Source of the DNA: Acidobacteriota bacterium
GTDB taxonomy: Bacteria > Acidobacteriota > Blastocatellia > Pyrinomonadales > Pyrinomonadaceae
Assembly (NCBI GenBank): GCA_024640445.1
Contig: JAHEEZ010000035.1
Span: forward strand, 1-20,793
Direction of reading: 5' to 3'
DNA: 20,793 bases
Shown here: positions 1 to 8,102 of the stretch, in pieces
Layout: the number at the start of each line of letters is the position of its first letter
How positions within the stretch are numbered: position 1 is the first letter of the stretch
The notes under the pieces: model-generated
Databases searched by the model: none
Told to the model about the DNA's origin: nothing
Seen by the model: only the letters and a program-made list of their open reading frames with translations
Made by a program: the position numbers and the translations under genes

Positions 1-3000
1 TCTTCTCTTCCCATTTGCCGTTCGCGAATTCCCACGAACGGAGGACAGCCTTGATCTCGGCCTTCTTTCCGGACACGAGATTGCCGTCCAGATCTGACAC
101 TATCGACTCGATCTTGATGTCCTCTCCTTTCTGGACGAAGTTTCGCTGAGACCTTATTCCGACATAGAGATCCGCCGGATGGACGAGCAAGCTCGTTGTC
201 GAAGACCACGTCTGCCTGTTCACGTCCTGGACTGATGAATACGCTGTTAACCTGTAAGGTCTCGGGGGTTTGACCGATTCGAAATCGATCCTCAGGTTGT
301 GTTTTCCGGAAGCATCCGTCTTGCCCTGGAAGCTTTGTGAAGATCCTCCGCCGTAGTTCTCACCGCCGCCGTACCACCACGGGACCCACTTTCCGAAAAT
401 GAAATCGCCGCGGTTCGGCGGAGTGTAGTTCGTCGGATTCGCCTGCACGTTCCAGTTCACATCCGCTTGTGCAAGCCCACCGCCTGAATAGTATTTGGCT
501 TCAACCTCTAGATTTGCGTGGCTGCCGACAAAATGCGGAGCTTCGGTGACCACCTTGGATGTCACTTCGAACTCAGGCCGGCGGAATTCCTGGATCTGGA
601 ACTGGTGCGTGTAGCTTCCGCCGTTCAGCGAAGTTGAAGTGTTGATGTCGACGCGTGCGTAGCCGAGATTTGCGTTGTCCGGAACGCTGAATTTCAGATC
701 GAACGCGCCGAAAGCGTTGAGATTCGCGGTGCCTTTCGCGATCTCGTTGTTCCGAGGGTCCTTTACCGAGTAACTAATACCTTTCGCGGCATCACCCAGC
801 GCCTGAACGTCTCCCAATTTCCCGCCGGTTACCTTACGTATGTAACCCTTCACAGAAACCTCTTCCTTCGGCCGGTACATCTTTCGGTCGTCAAAGACAA
901 ACCAGCGCAGGTAATCGTATTGGGGCTTTTTGTACCAGCTTCCGGAATCACGCCAGAAATAATCGGTGTTCTCCGGAAGAAAAGCTACGTCATTCCCTTT
1001 CCTGGCGATCAGCAAATTAGGCTCGCTGGCCACCTTGTCGGGTAGCGGAAGCCGAAGCACTCCGTTTTCCGTTGTTTGATTCGAGGCCGCAGTCGGAATC
1101 GCTTCCATCTCGACAGATTCACCCGACGGTCCGAAAGATTCCGTGCCGCCGTTTTGTGAACTTCCCCAGCTGGTAAGCCAATCCCAGAACCACGCGACAT
1201 AGCCACCCTCATCGGTGACTGAAGAATTCCCGCTTACCTCACCACCGTTCGGGAAGATCCTGAGGTCAACGCCCGACAACGGTTTTCCGCTTGAAAGTTC
1301 GGTGACAAGACCTATCAGCTCGCTTGAATCCACGAAGGCGTCGAGGCCGATGCTTGTGGACTGAAGCCAGGTGACAACGCGCGAGCGGTCGTACTTGTCC
1401 TGCTTCGTAGTAGGTTCAATAAAGAGGACGATGTTTCCATATCCGCTCGGAAGATACTTACTGAGATCAATACGTGTCTCCGCAAGTTCGTCGGCCACCT
1501 GCTCGATATTTACGGTTTCATTCCTGAGCAACGTCCCGGGCATCGGCGCCTTCGTTCCGTCCTCGTAGTCGAGATATCTGACAAACTGCTGGTAAGCATG
1601 CCAGTCTTCCGGCCGGACCTTGTAGACCTTCATCCGGACGCTCTTCTGATTGATGGTAAAGATCGAAAAATTGGGTTTCTTGGCAGCCGGATCAAGAACC
1701 GTCATGAATCCGCCCTGCGCGTACAGGCTGGGAGGAGCGGAACCGACCTTGATCTTTGCGACCGCGCTTCCTGACAGTGCCTGGCCGTATATGTCCTTTA
1801 TCGAATTGTCGACAGAGACCGTGTAGGTCGTTCGGCCTTTCTTCACACCCTGAAAATATAAGTAATTTCCGGACGGATATATGTTGAGGCCCTCGACCGC
1901 AGGCTCTATCTTGATCTTCGACTTGTCGAATGTAGAGCCGTCAATCCCGTTTGTGAACTGGAGGTACCACATCTCGAACGGCGAACATCCGTCCTGTCCA
2001 CCGTAGCCGCAGCGGCCGTCCACGAACTTGAATACACCGTAAGTTCGAAATCCGAAAGTCTGCTGTTCCTTGGTGGTCAAAGGGCCTTCCGCCGATGGAG
2101 CTCCCTTGTTCACCGTCACGCTGATCTGCGAGTCAGCCGGAAGTGCACCTTCCGTTCCCCCCGTTGCGTTGACCGCTTTGATCGCAAGCCATCTGCCGGG
2201 TTCGGACTGCTCTACGTAATAAGCGGCACGCGAGGTCTTGACCTCGTCCTCAGTCGCGAGTCTTTTGCCAATGGCCTTGCCGCCGCTGGTCAAGGTCACA
2301 GCTTTCAGCATTGCCGCGGGATCGATCTTCTGGTCGAATTTGAGAAAGATGATTTCATCTCTTCGGTTCACCGAATTCTGACTTGGAAAATACTGCTCGA
2401 GCTTCGGCGGAGGGGTCGTGAACGTCCACGAAACCTCCTTCTTGAGGACCTGTCCGTTCGCGGACCTGGTTCCAGCGGGAACCGTGATCTTGAAGACCGT
2501 CGACATAGGAAAACGAACTTTCGTATCGAACATAAGAGTCTTCGTTCCAAGCCATCGCCATTTCCCTTCAGTCACGGGTTCAAGCCTGACCGGGACCGTT
2601 TCTGACGCGCCTTCCTGCGAGGTTACTGCAACCATCGGTTCCGAAAAAGAGACGCTGAGGTCTGGGGCGAGAGATACCTCTCCTTCCGGAGAGTATCTCA
2701 ATACCTGCAGCTCCCTTTCCGTCCCGCCCGTACTCGCCTCTCTTTGTTCGTCTGCGGGAAACTTCACAGGAATCTTGTTGCCCGTCTTCGGCGGCGGCAG
2801 ACTTCCCTCGCGCTTGGTGAATTCCTGCTTGTCGGCAAGTTCACTTTTGATCTCGGGCATCCGGCTAAGGAGTTTTTGTGCGTCAACATCTGGAAGCGGC
2901 GAGGTATCAGCAGGCTGTCTCTGCTGTGAGGCACCCTGAACGTCGGATCCCTCGCTCAAGCTGAATTTCAGTCCGTTTGGTGTTTCCTGAAGCATTTTGT

Positions 3001-3103
3001 TCCTGATCTCTGCAATCTTCTGCGCTCGTACGATCTGGGCGACGGGCGCGATTAGGCCGATGTAGAAAGCGATAATTAGCAAGGAAGATATGGTTTTCCG
3101 CAT
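1..3103 (-). CDS. Alpha-2-macroglobulin family protein, N-terminal 1034 residues (C-terminus outside window)
   Basis: The reverse strand is open from the ATG at 3103-3101 to the window edge. Residues 1-27 form a signal peptide: basic MRK, a hydrophobic stretch and a VRA|Q cleavage site. A Pro/Gln-rich linker and several beta-rich Ig-like domains follow. Around residue 742 lies MYRPKEEVSVKGYIRK, the usual macroglobulin MG2-type motif (YRP-x-E-x-V-x-x-KG). Bacterial members of this family are periplasmic, often lipid-anchored protease traps of 1500-2000 residues. The bait region and thioester or TED domain would lie beyond base 1, so whether a CxEQ thioester is present cannot be seen. The mature N-terminus is Gln rather than a lipobox Cys, so it looks secreted rather than lipidated. 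It is divergent from the pspA-like gene across a 428-base gap. A purine tract (AGAGAG) precedes the start. The family call is firm; the inhibitory role is inferred. Confidence 0.88.
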   Translation of the reverse strand, partial: MRKTISSLLIIAFYIGLIAPVAQIVRAQKIAEIRNKMLQETPNGLKFSLSEGSDVQGASQQRQPADTSPLPDVDAQKLLSRMPEIKSELADKQEFTKREGSLPPPKTGNKIPVKFPADEQREASTGGTERELQVLRYSPEGEVSLAPDLSVSFSEPMVAVTSQEGASETVPVRLEPVTEGKWRWLGTKTLMFDTKVRFPMSTVFKITVPAGTRSANGQVLKKEVSWTFTTPPPKLEQYFPSQNSVNRRDEIIFLKFDQKIDPAAMLKAVTLTSGGKAIGKRLATEDEVKTSRAAYYVEQSEPGRWLAIKAVNATGGTEGALPADSQISVTVNKGAPSAEGPLTTKEQQTFGFRTYGVFKFVDGRCGYGGQDGCSPFEMWYLQFTNGIDGSTFDKSKIKIEPAVEGLNIYPSGNYLYFQGVKKGRTTYTVSVDNSIKDIYGQALSGSAVAKIKVGSAPPSLYAQGGFMTVLDPAAKKPNFSIFTINQKSVRMKVYKVRPEDWHAYQQFVRYLDYEDGTKAPMPGTLLRNETVNIEQVADELAETRIDLSKYLPSGYGNIVLFIEPTTKQDKYDRSRVVTWLQSTSIGLDAFVDSSELIGLVTELSSGKPLSGVDLRIFPNGGEVSGNSSVTDEGGYVAWFWDWLTSWGSSQNGGTESFGPSGESVEMEAIPTAASNQTTENGVLRLPLPDKVASEPNLLIARKGNDVAFLPENTDYFWRDSGSWYKKPQYDYLRWFVFDDRKMYRPKEEVSVKGYIRKVTGGKLGDVQALGDAAKGISYSVKDPRNNEIAKGTANLNAFGAFDLKFSVPDNANLGYARVDINTSTSLNGGSYTHQFQIQEFRRPEFEVTSKVVTEAPHFVGSHANLEVEAKYYSGGGLAQADVNWNVQANPTNYTPPNRGDFIFGKWVPWWYGGGENYGGGSSQSFQGKTDASGKHNLRIDFESVKPPRPYRLTAYSSVQDVNRQTWSSTTSLLVHPADLYVGIRSQRNFVQKGEDIKIESIVSDLDGNLVSGKKAEIKAVLRSWEFANGKWEEK

Positions 3104-3531
3104 TTTTTTGTCTCTCTTTCTTTTCCGATCCGGCTGAAGCGAGTGAGCGGTGCCGGTTCATGCGACAAGGCTCCTTCATATTCTAAGCCGAAGACTTAGG
3201 ATACCGAACGGAGAAAAGTGTTCGTTCGTCTGCAACTGATCGGAAGATTTTCAAATACTTGATTCTTAGTCAACCGAACTGAATGCTTTGTCAGATGGCT
3301 TTCAGGCTCGGACGCGGTGTAGAACGCAGGCAGGTTCGAACACTTGCACGTCCACCAGATCATACGAGCGCTGGCCTGGGGCCGAGTGTGAGGACCCGAT
3401 TTTCATTTACTATTCACAAGTAAACTTTCTTGATATACTAGCTGGCAATTGCAACTTTCGGAGCTTTCATTCGTAAGGAAACCAGTAAGTAAGTTCTTTT
3501 TACATAAAAACTTAGGAGCAATAGTTGAAAA
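3104..3531. other. Divergent intergenic region between the macroglobulin and PspA genes
   Basis: No convincing gene lies in these 428 bases; short reading frames on both strands have no recognisable product. The region must carry promoters for both flanking genes. It holds the extended -10 promoter at 3431-3439 and a short dyad (CTAAG 3183-3187, CTTAG 3195-3199). On the minus strand that dyad encloses a C-UUCG-G tetraloop, so it would be a stable small hairpin in the macroglobulin leader. Possible ECF-type promoter matches near 3200-3233 are imperfect. Confidence 0.6.
3431..3439 (+). promoter_or_regulatory. Extended -10 promoter for the pspA-like gene
   Basis: TGATATACT matches the extended -10 form TGn-TATAAT with one mismatch. 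No good -35 box lies 17 bases upstream (TATTCA), which is common for extended -10 promoters. The predicted start near 3446 gives a leader of about 86 bases before the ATG at 3532. Confidence 0.45.
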
Positions 3532-4353
3532 ATGGGATTGTGGCAAAGGATTAAGAGGATGTTTCGCGCTAGCACCGGGGCCGCACTGGACCGGATCGAG
3601 AACCCGGAGATGGTTCTCCAGCAGACCGTCCGGGATATGCGTGATCGCGTCCCCGAACTGAATAACTCTGTGGCGCAGGTTATGGCGACCGAGAGATTGC
3701 TCCAAAAGAACAAAGAGCGGCTGGCTGAGCAGGTCGTCGAACTTGATTCTAAGATAAAGGCTTCGGTCAAGATGGGGCGCGACGACATCGCGACCGCCTA
3801 CATTGGTCAGCTTCAGCAAGCGCAAGTCGATCTTGAAAAGACCGACGCGCAACTGGATTACGCATCCAACGCTTCCAAGCAGGCCTTAAAGGCTCGCGAC
3901 AATTACGTCCTCAACATGAAGAAGAGGACGGCAGAAGCAATGCAGCTTATCAGCGCATCGAAACAGGCCAAACTCCAGGAACAGCTTGCGCAGACAATGG
4001 AGTCGTTCGACATCGGCGACGACGCGTCGACGTTCAATGAAATGCGTGAGAAGATCGACCGCCGTGTCGCAGCTGCAGAGGCTAAGTTGCAGCTTGGCTC
4101 CGCGACTGTGGACAACCAGATGCAGGATATCGAACGCGAGGCGATGGATATTCAGCTTCACGACAAGTTACTTTCATACAAGAAGGACCTGGGGCTTCTC
4201 GGAGAAGGCACTGGAGCGGAGACCAAACAGATCTCTTCGGGAACTGCGGATGCCGGCGGTTCGAATGAAGCTGAGGGCGGTTCGGCGGAAGAAAGATCAA
4301 CCGAAGACCTCTTGGCGGAAGCGGAAGAACTCCTTAAAGACACCAACAGCTGA
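3532..4353 (+). CDS. PspA/IM30 family membrane-stress protein
   Basis: This 273-residue protein begins MGLWQRIKRMFRAST, an amphipathic N-terminal helix typical of PspA/Vipp1. It then has the family's ENPEMVLQQTVRDMRD stretch and an almost uninterrupted coiled coil to about residue 225. The last 45 residues are a Gly/Ser/Glu-rich acidic tail, longer than in E. coli PspA (222 aa). Family members are ESCRT-III-like proteins that polymerise on the inner face of the cytoplasmic membrane and protect it when it is damaged. An in-frame TGA six bases before the ATG fixes the start. AGGAG at 3514-3518 lies 13 bases upstream, a rather long spacing. A membrane-anchored coiled-coil gene follows after 69 bases and is probably co-transcribed. 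No pspB, pspC or pspF homologue is visible. Confidence 0.93.
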   Translation: MGLWQRIKRMFRASTGAALDRIENPEMVLQQTVRDMRDRVPELNNSVAQVMATERLLQKNKERLAEQVVELDSKIKASVKMGRDDIATAYIGQLQQAQVDLEKTDAQLDYASNASKQALKARDNYVLNMKKRTAEAMQLISASKQAKLQEQLAQTMESFDIGDDASTFNEMREKIDRRVAAAEAKLQLGSATVDNQMQDIEREAMDIQLHDKLLSYKKDLGLLGEGTGAETKQISSGTADAGGSNEAEGGSAEERSTEDLLAEAEELLKDTNS

Positions 4354-4364
4354 TCTGCCTTAAG

Positions 4365-4394
4365 CCCCTTCTGCGGGCAAGTAACTTGAAGGGG
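4365..4394 (+). other. Intercistronic hairpin
   Basis: CCCCTTC (4365-4371) and GAAGGGG (4388-4394) are perfect 7-base complements around a 16-base loop, placed in the 69-base gap after the pspA-like gene. No T-run follows, so it is not an intrinsic terminator. It could protect the upstream message from 3' decay or set differential expression. The downstream ATG at 4423 has no Shine-Dalgarno sequence close to it. Confidence 0.45.
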
Positions 4395-4422
4395 AAAAGC
4401 CGCATCGAAAACACCAGCAGTT

Positions 4423-5271
4423 ATGGCAGATATCGCTAAGTACCAGCAGCAGCTGGACAGGTTTCAAACCTCATACGCAAAAGAAGCGTTGACGGAACCG
4501 GTCAATTTTTGGGCATTGGCCGGATTCGCAGTGGCTTCTGCATACACATGGAGCGTGATTCCTCTGCTCGTGGCGCTGGTCTGCGAGTTCGCATACGTTC
4601 TCGTCGTGCCCAACCTGCCTTCTTACCGCAAGCTAGTACAGGGCCGTGAGCGCGAGCGTCTCAAGGCGCTGAACATCGCCCAGCGAGAAAAGATGATCAA
4701 GAGTTTCAGCCCGCGGGAACGCGAGGCAGTTGAGTACCTTCGCTGGCAGAAGAACAAGATCCAGGAGAACTACAAGAAATTCGCCGGCGTCAGGCAATTG
4801 CCGACGAACCTCAAGTCGCTTGATCGAAGGTGGGAGGATTTCGTAGACCTCTTGGACGTATACCGCCGCCGTAAGCAGCACCTTAAGTCGATTAACAGGC
4901 AAGCGGTTCATAATCAGCTTTCGCAGGCTTTCCGGGCCGCGGAGAATTCTACCGACGAAAAAACAAAACGGATTCAGCAGACTAACGTCGAAATACTGAA
5001 ACGCAGGCTGGCCTCTTTCGACGAGCTTGAGAGAAGCGTCAAACTTGTTGAGGGACAACTCCAGTCGATCGAAAACTTCTTTGGGTATTTGAATGACGAG
5101 ATCGTGACGATGTCCACTCCGGAGAAATTCTCGCTTTTGGATTTCGAACAGCTTTCCGACTCGATAGCAATGACGAAGCAAATGCTGGATGCAACTTCAG
5201 ATTCCGTTGGGCAGCTTGACGCTTACAATCGAGAGATGGGGAACTACGAATTGCTCCCTGAAAACAACTAG
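4423..5271 (+). CDS. PspA-linked membrane-anchored coiled-coil protein of unknown function
   Basis: I do not recognise a named family for this 282-residue protein. Residues 29-63 are strongly hydrophobic, enough for one long or two short membrane spans. They are bracketed by a short polar N-terminus and by basic segments (YRKLVQGRERER). The remaining 215 residues are highly charged and helical with extensive coiled-coil character (about 70-245), ending in a softer C-terminal tail. No signal peptidase site is evident, so the coiled coil probably sits in the cytoplasm. It lies 69 bases after the pspA-like gene on the same strand and is followed by a terminator, which suggests a two-gene operon. 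By position it could anchor or recruit PspA at the membrane, as PspB/PspC do in other bacteria, although it resembles neither. In-frame TGA at 4387-4389 excludes a longer start. Confidence 0.8.
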   Translation: MADIAKYQQQLDRFQTSYAKEALTEPVNFWALAGFAVASAYTWSVIPLLVALVCEFAYVLVVPNLPSYRKLVQGRERERLKALNIAQREKMIKSFSPREREAVEYLRWQKNKIQENYKKFAGVRQLPTNLKSLDRRWEDFVDLLDVYRRRKQHLKSINRQAVHNQLSQAFRAAENSTDEKTKRIQQTNVEILKRRLASFDELERSVKLVEGQLQSIENFFGYLNDEIVTMSTPEKFSLLDFEQLSDSIAMTKQMLDATSDSVGQLDAYNREMGNYELLPENN

Positions 5272-5295
5272 GGAAGATCAACTAATATAAACAAG

Positions 5296-5320
5296 AAAGC
5301 GGGGACCTTCCCGCTTTTTT
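5296..5320 (+). terminator. Rho-independent terminator of the PspA operon
   Basis: AAAGCGGG (5296-5303) pairs perfectly with CCCGCTTT (5310-5317) around a 6-base loop, and the T-run continues to 5320. It lies 25 bases after the stop codon of the membrane coiled-coil gene. Confidence 0.85.
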
Positions 5321-5358
5321 GTTTTGTGATCAGGACCTGCTAATTAAAGATCTTGTGC

Positions 5359-5387
5359 TTGCGGTAGAGGTTCATATCAAATAGAAT
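5359..5387 (+). promoter_or_regulatory. Sigma-70-type promoter of the ATP-grasp gene
   Basis: TTGCGG (5359-5364) and TAGAAT (5382-5387) are separated by 17 bases. The start would be near 5394, giving a leader of about 70 bases. The leader contains a small hairpin, GCCC-A6-GGGC at 5441-5454, placed between a GGGAGAGG tract and the ATG at 5464. Confidence 0.5.
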
Positions 5388-5463
5388 TTCTGATTTAATT
5401 TCCATACCGGATATCGAACATTCGCAATTATTAGGGAGAGGCCCAAAAAAGGGCTGAAAGGTT

Positions 5464-6447
5464 ATGAAAAGAATTGGGATTCTAGCGGGAAGGGAGGTTA
5501 CCTTTCCTGAGGCAATAGTCAAAAGTATAAACGATGCTGGCGGGGGCGAGATCGTCGCCGAGATGCTTAAGGTTGGCGGCGTCCGTCTGGACGAGGAGAA
5601 GAGATACGACCTTGTTATCGATCGCATTTCTCACGAGGTACCATTCTACAGGGCAATGCTAAAACGCCTGGCGCTTGAGGGTACTTATATAATAAACAAT
5701 CCTTTTTGGTGGTCTGCGGACGACAAGTTCTTTAACTTCTCTCTCGCAGCAAAACTCGGAGTGGCGATACCAAAAACCGTGCTGTTGCCTCAGCATTCAT
5801 ATATCGAAGACATCAATAGTGATTCTTTGAGAAATCTTGAATACCCAATGAACTGGGAAGAAGTGGTCGAATACACCGGCCTCCCGGCGTTCATGAAGCC
5901 ATTCGACGGCGGCGGCTGGAAGAACGTTTCGAAGGTAGAATCGCTCGAACAACTATTGTATGAATACAATCAAACCGGACGTCTTTGCATGACGCTGCAG
6001 GAAGGCATCGAGTATGACCAGTTCGTTCGTTGCTACTGCGTCGGAAAGGAAGAAGTACTTATCATGCCGTATGACCCCTCAAAACCGTATCTCTCAGGAG
6101 AGCAGTATGTTCCTAATCCTGATTATCTTGTTCCGGAACTATCGGAGCGAGTTGAGAAGGATGTTAAGACCATCTGCACGGCGCTGGGATATGACTTGAA
6201 CACCGTGGAGTTCGCGATCAAAGATGGAATACCTTACGCGATAGATTTTATGAATCCGGCGCCAGACGCGGAACTGGCATCTGTCGGCGAATACAATCAT
6301 CGGTGGATCGTGGACAAAATGACTGACTTCATAATACGTATGATGGAGGACGGTGTAGAGGTGCCGGAATATCGGTGGGACCACTTGCTGAACCTGCCAT
6401 CAACTGAAACGGGCAGATCGTCCGCAAAGAATGCATCCACCGACTAG
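5464..6447 (+). CDS. ATP-grasp family protein, RimK-like
   Basis: This 327-residue soluble protein has an ATP-grasp layout. The N-terminal domain (MKRIGILAGRE) is followed by DKFFNFSLAAKLGVAIPKT at about 87-105. Residues 141-155, PAFMKPFDGGGWKNV, provide the nucleotide-binding Lys and glycine-rich loop. Residues 250-271 (EFAIKDGIPYAIDFMNPAPD) hold the D-x-x-N metal ligands. ATP-grasp enzymes make acyl-phosphates and ligate them to amines or thiols; the RimK branch adds amino acids to peptides or metabolites. The substrate here cannot be told. It appears to be a single-gene transcript, with a promoter at 5359-5387 and a terminator at 6478-6507, so neighbours give no clue. AAAGG ends only 2 bases before the ATG, while a better GGGAGAGG tract lies 22 bases upstream beyond a hairpin. 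Confidence 0.82.
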   Translation: MKRIGILAGREVTFPEAIVKSINDAGGGEIVAEMLKVGGVRLDEEKRYDLVIDRISHEVPFYRAMLKRLALEGTYIINNPFWWSADDKFFNFSLAAKLGVAIPKTVLLPQHSYIEDINSDSLRNLEYPMNWEEVVEYTGLPAFMKPFDGGGWKNVSKVESLEQLLYEYNQTGRLCMTLQEGIEYDQFVRCYCVGKEEVLIMPYDPSKPYLSGEQYVPNPDYLVPELSERVEKDVKTICTALGYDLNTVEFAIKDGIPYAIDFMNPAPDAELASVGEYNHRWIVDKMTDFIIRMMEDGVEVPEYRWDHLLNLPSTETGRSSAKNASTD

Positions 6448-6477
6448 CGTATCAATGGTTGGCAGAAACTAGAAGGG

Positions 6478-6507
6478 GCGTTCCGCTTGGAGCGCTCTTT
6501 GTATTTG
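6478..6507 (+). terminator. Terminator of the ATP-grasp gene
   Basis: GCGTTCC (6478-6484) pairs with GGAGCGC (6489-6495) with one G-T wobble around a GCTT loop, then a T-rich stretch (TCTTTGTATTT). It sits between two converging genes. Confidence 0.6.
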
Positions 6508-6522
6508 GGTCCTACTCCTTCT

Positions 6523-7953
6523 TTACTCGTTTTCAACAGGTAGACGTGACGAGAGAAGATTGCGTCCAACTACGATCGCACCCCACACAAGAAGCGCCAC
6601 GCAGGAAACTGACCAACCGAGATTCGCCAAAAGAGTTTCATCGGTCACCATCCCGGCAATGATACATGGCAACCCAACCATCGTTATTCGCAGCGCGGAT
6701 TTCTTGTATTTCTCAAGGTTGTCAAGCAGCGTCACACGGCTGATCTCCATATCCATGTATTCATCATCGTTATTGAGCCGCTCAAAGTATGCCGCCTCGG
6801 AGCTCGTCCATCGCCGGAGGGCTGGAGTTTCCGCAAGCCGATTGGCAGCTGAAAAGTTATGAATCACATGTGCGATCTTTCCTTCCCTCAGAGAAAGTTC
6901 CGCGAGTCCACGAACTGACCGATAACTGTCTTCTGCAAGCTCTAGCGTCTTCTGAAATGCTCTCTTAGCCCGCTGCCATTCGCCATACTGGAAATATGTT
7001 TCGCCGAGCCGGGCAAGAAGCCGTTCGTCGTCTTCGGCCTTCTTTTCGGCCAATCTCAACGCCGCAATTGCCCTTCTTTCCAAATTTGGGTTCTTTTCCG
7101 CACCGGCATATGAATGTAGGCATCTAGCAAATTCAAACACCAACCAACCGTTTTCGGGGTCAAGCCTCAAGGCTCTCCTAAAAACCTCAAGCGCCTGAAT
7201 AAGGTAACCGGCGATCCTGAGTTCGTTCGCTAGTTGCCTTAAGAACGACAACCGGTCCGAAATATCCGTGGTATCCGTAGCATCGTCATTCTGCGCCACT
7301 CGCTTCCTGATCGAACCCGTACGACCCTGGAGCGAATTTTCAAGAACCGTTGCAGACGGGATCTTGGCAAACCGCGATTTCGTCTGGACCTCCTTGGGAT
7401 CAGCAAGATAGTCACGAAGTTCCGCAGAACGGTTGTCTAGAACGCTTTCAGGGAGGTTCGGAAGAATGGCTTCTATCATTGATCGATAGGACTCACCACC
7501 TGAAACAAGTGAGAACCGGACCGCTTTGCCTCCGATCAGAGTCCGGTAACGATAGTAAACGTTACCGCCCTTCTTCAGTGCCCTTAGGGCCTGAGACTCG
7601 ACAAGTTCGATCTCTTCGAGCCTTAGCGACACCGGCGACCCTGTCACCAGTCCCCACAGTCTTGGAACCACCCCGGTACGCCGCATCGCTGAACCATCAA
7701 ACGCGATCCTGTCAGTCAATAAAAGGATTGGGGTCACAAACCAACTCACCACCATCAGAGCGATGGCCCATAAGTCGATTTGGAGATGCAAAAGCAGTCC
7801 GGCGAAAAACGTGCCTACAAGGATGAATGAAAAATATCCATTCGCCGAAGCTCGGATACTTGCCCGAGAACGAATGGAATGTCCCTCATTCGTCTCCCCG
7901 ATATTCTGAAGTGCCTCACCGGGAACTACATTGCTTTGGGTTTTGTCAGTCAC
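6523..7953 (-). CDS. Membrane protein with PH-like domain and TPR repeats
   Basis: The protein has 476 residues and begins at GTG 7953-7951, the first possible start after an in-frame TGA. Two membrane spans (about 40-57 and 61-80) precede a beta-rich region at 82-165 that resembles bacterial PH domains, which commonly follow such a pair. A polar linker (180-232) leads to helical TPR units at about 235-400 (for example ALEVFRRALRLDPENGW and GEWQRAKRAFQKTLELA). Two more spans lie at about 422-440 and 444-464. TPRs mediate protein-protein contacts; partner and function are unknown. The soluble middle sits between two hairpins in the membrane. It follows the YfgM-like gene on the same strand, but a strong terminator separates them, so it likely has its own promoter. 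No clear Shine-Dalgarno sequence precedes the GTG. Confidence 0.78.
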   Translation of the reverse strand: MTDKTQSNVVPGEALQNIGETNEGHSIRSRASIRASANGYFSFILVGTFFAGLLLHLQIDLWAIALMVVSWFVTPILLLTDRIAFDGSAMRRTGVVPRLWGLVTGSPVSLRLEEIELVESQALRALKKGGNVYYRYRTLIGGKAVRFSLVSGGESYRSMIEAILPNLPESVLDNRSAELRDYLADPKEVQTKSRFAKIPSATVLENSLQGRTGSIRKRVAQNDDATDTTDISDRLSFLRQLANELRIAGYLIQALEVFRRALRLDPENGWLVFEFARCLHSYAGAEKNPNLERRAIAALRLAEKKAEDDERLLARLGETYFQYGEWQRAKRAFQKTLELAEDSYRSVRGLAELSLREGKIAHVIHNFSAANRLAETPALRRWTSSEAAYFERLNNDDEYMDMEISRVTLLDNLEKYKKSALRITMVGLPCIIAGMVTDETLLANLGWSVSCVALLVWGAIVVGRNLLSSRLPVENE

Positions 7954-7981
7954 AAGTAATCAATCTCAGTCAATTATTGTA

Positions 7982-7987
7982 ATTATA
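7982..7987 (-). promoter_or_regulatory. -10 box of the PH/TPR membrane protein gene
   Basis: The minus strand reads TATAAT, a perfect -10 box, 28 bases before the GTG start. The sequence 17 bases further upstream (TGGGAA) is a poor -35. It overlaps a TAACGTTA palindrome. Confidence 0.4.
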
Positions 7988-8030
7988 ACGTTAACGGACC
8001 CAACTTCCCATCAACACCCGGTAAAACTAC

Positions 8031-8061
8031 AAAAAGAAAATGAGGGCACGATCGCCCTCAT
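8031..8061 (-). terminator. Terminator of the YfgM-like gene
   Basis: ATGAGGGC (8040-8047) and GCCCTCAT (8054-8061) form a perfect 8-base stem with a 6-base loop. On the minus strand it is followed by a T-rich run (complement of 8031-8039). It lies 42 bases beyond the stop of the gene at 8103-8969. Confidence 0.85.
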
Positions 8062-8102
8062 CTAATTCTCACTAATGATCAACCAGGGAAAAGTCGGGGA
8101 CT

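Noticed and set aside
2418..2939. 173-codon plus-strand reading frame
   Set aside because: It is the antisense shadow of the macroglobulin gene, whose own frame is continuous and has family motifs.
5425..5435. CAATTATTAGG shared with 20595-20605, considered as a common regulatory site
   Set aside because: Eleven AT-rich bases matching twice in 20 kb of intergenic and leader sequence is not compelling, and the placement relative to the genes differs.
7350..7826. 158-codon plus-strand reading frame
   Set aside because: Antisense shadow of the PH/TPR membrane protein; no start signal and no recognisable protein pattern.
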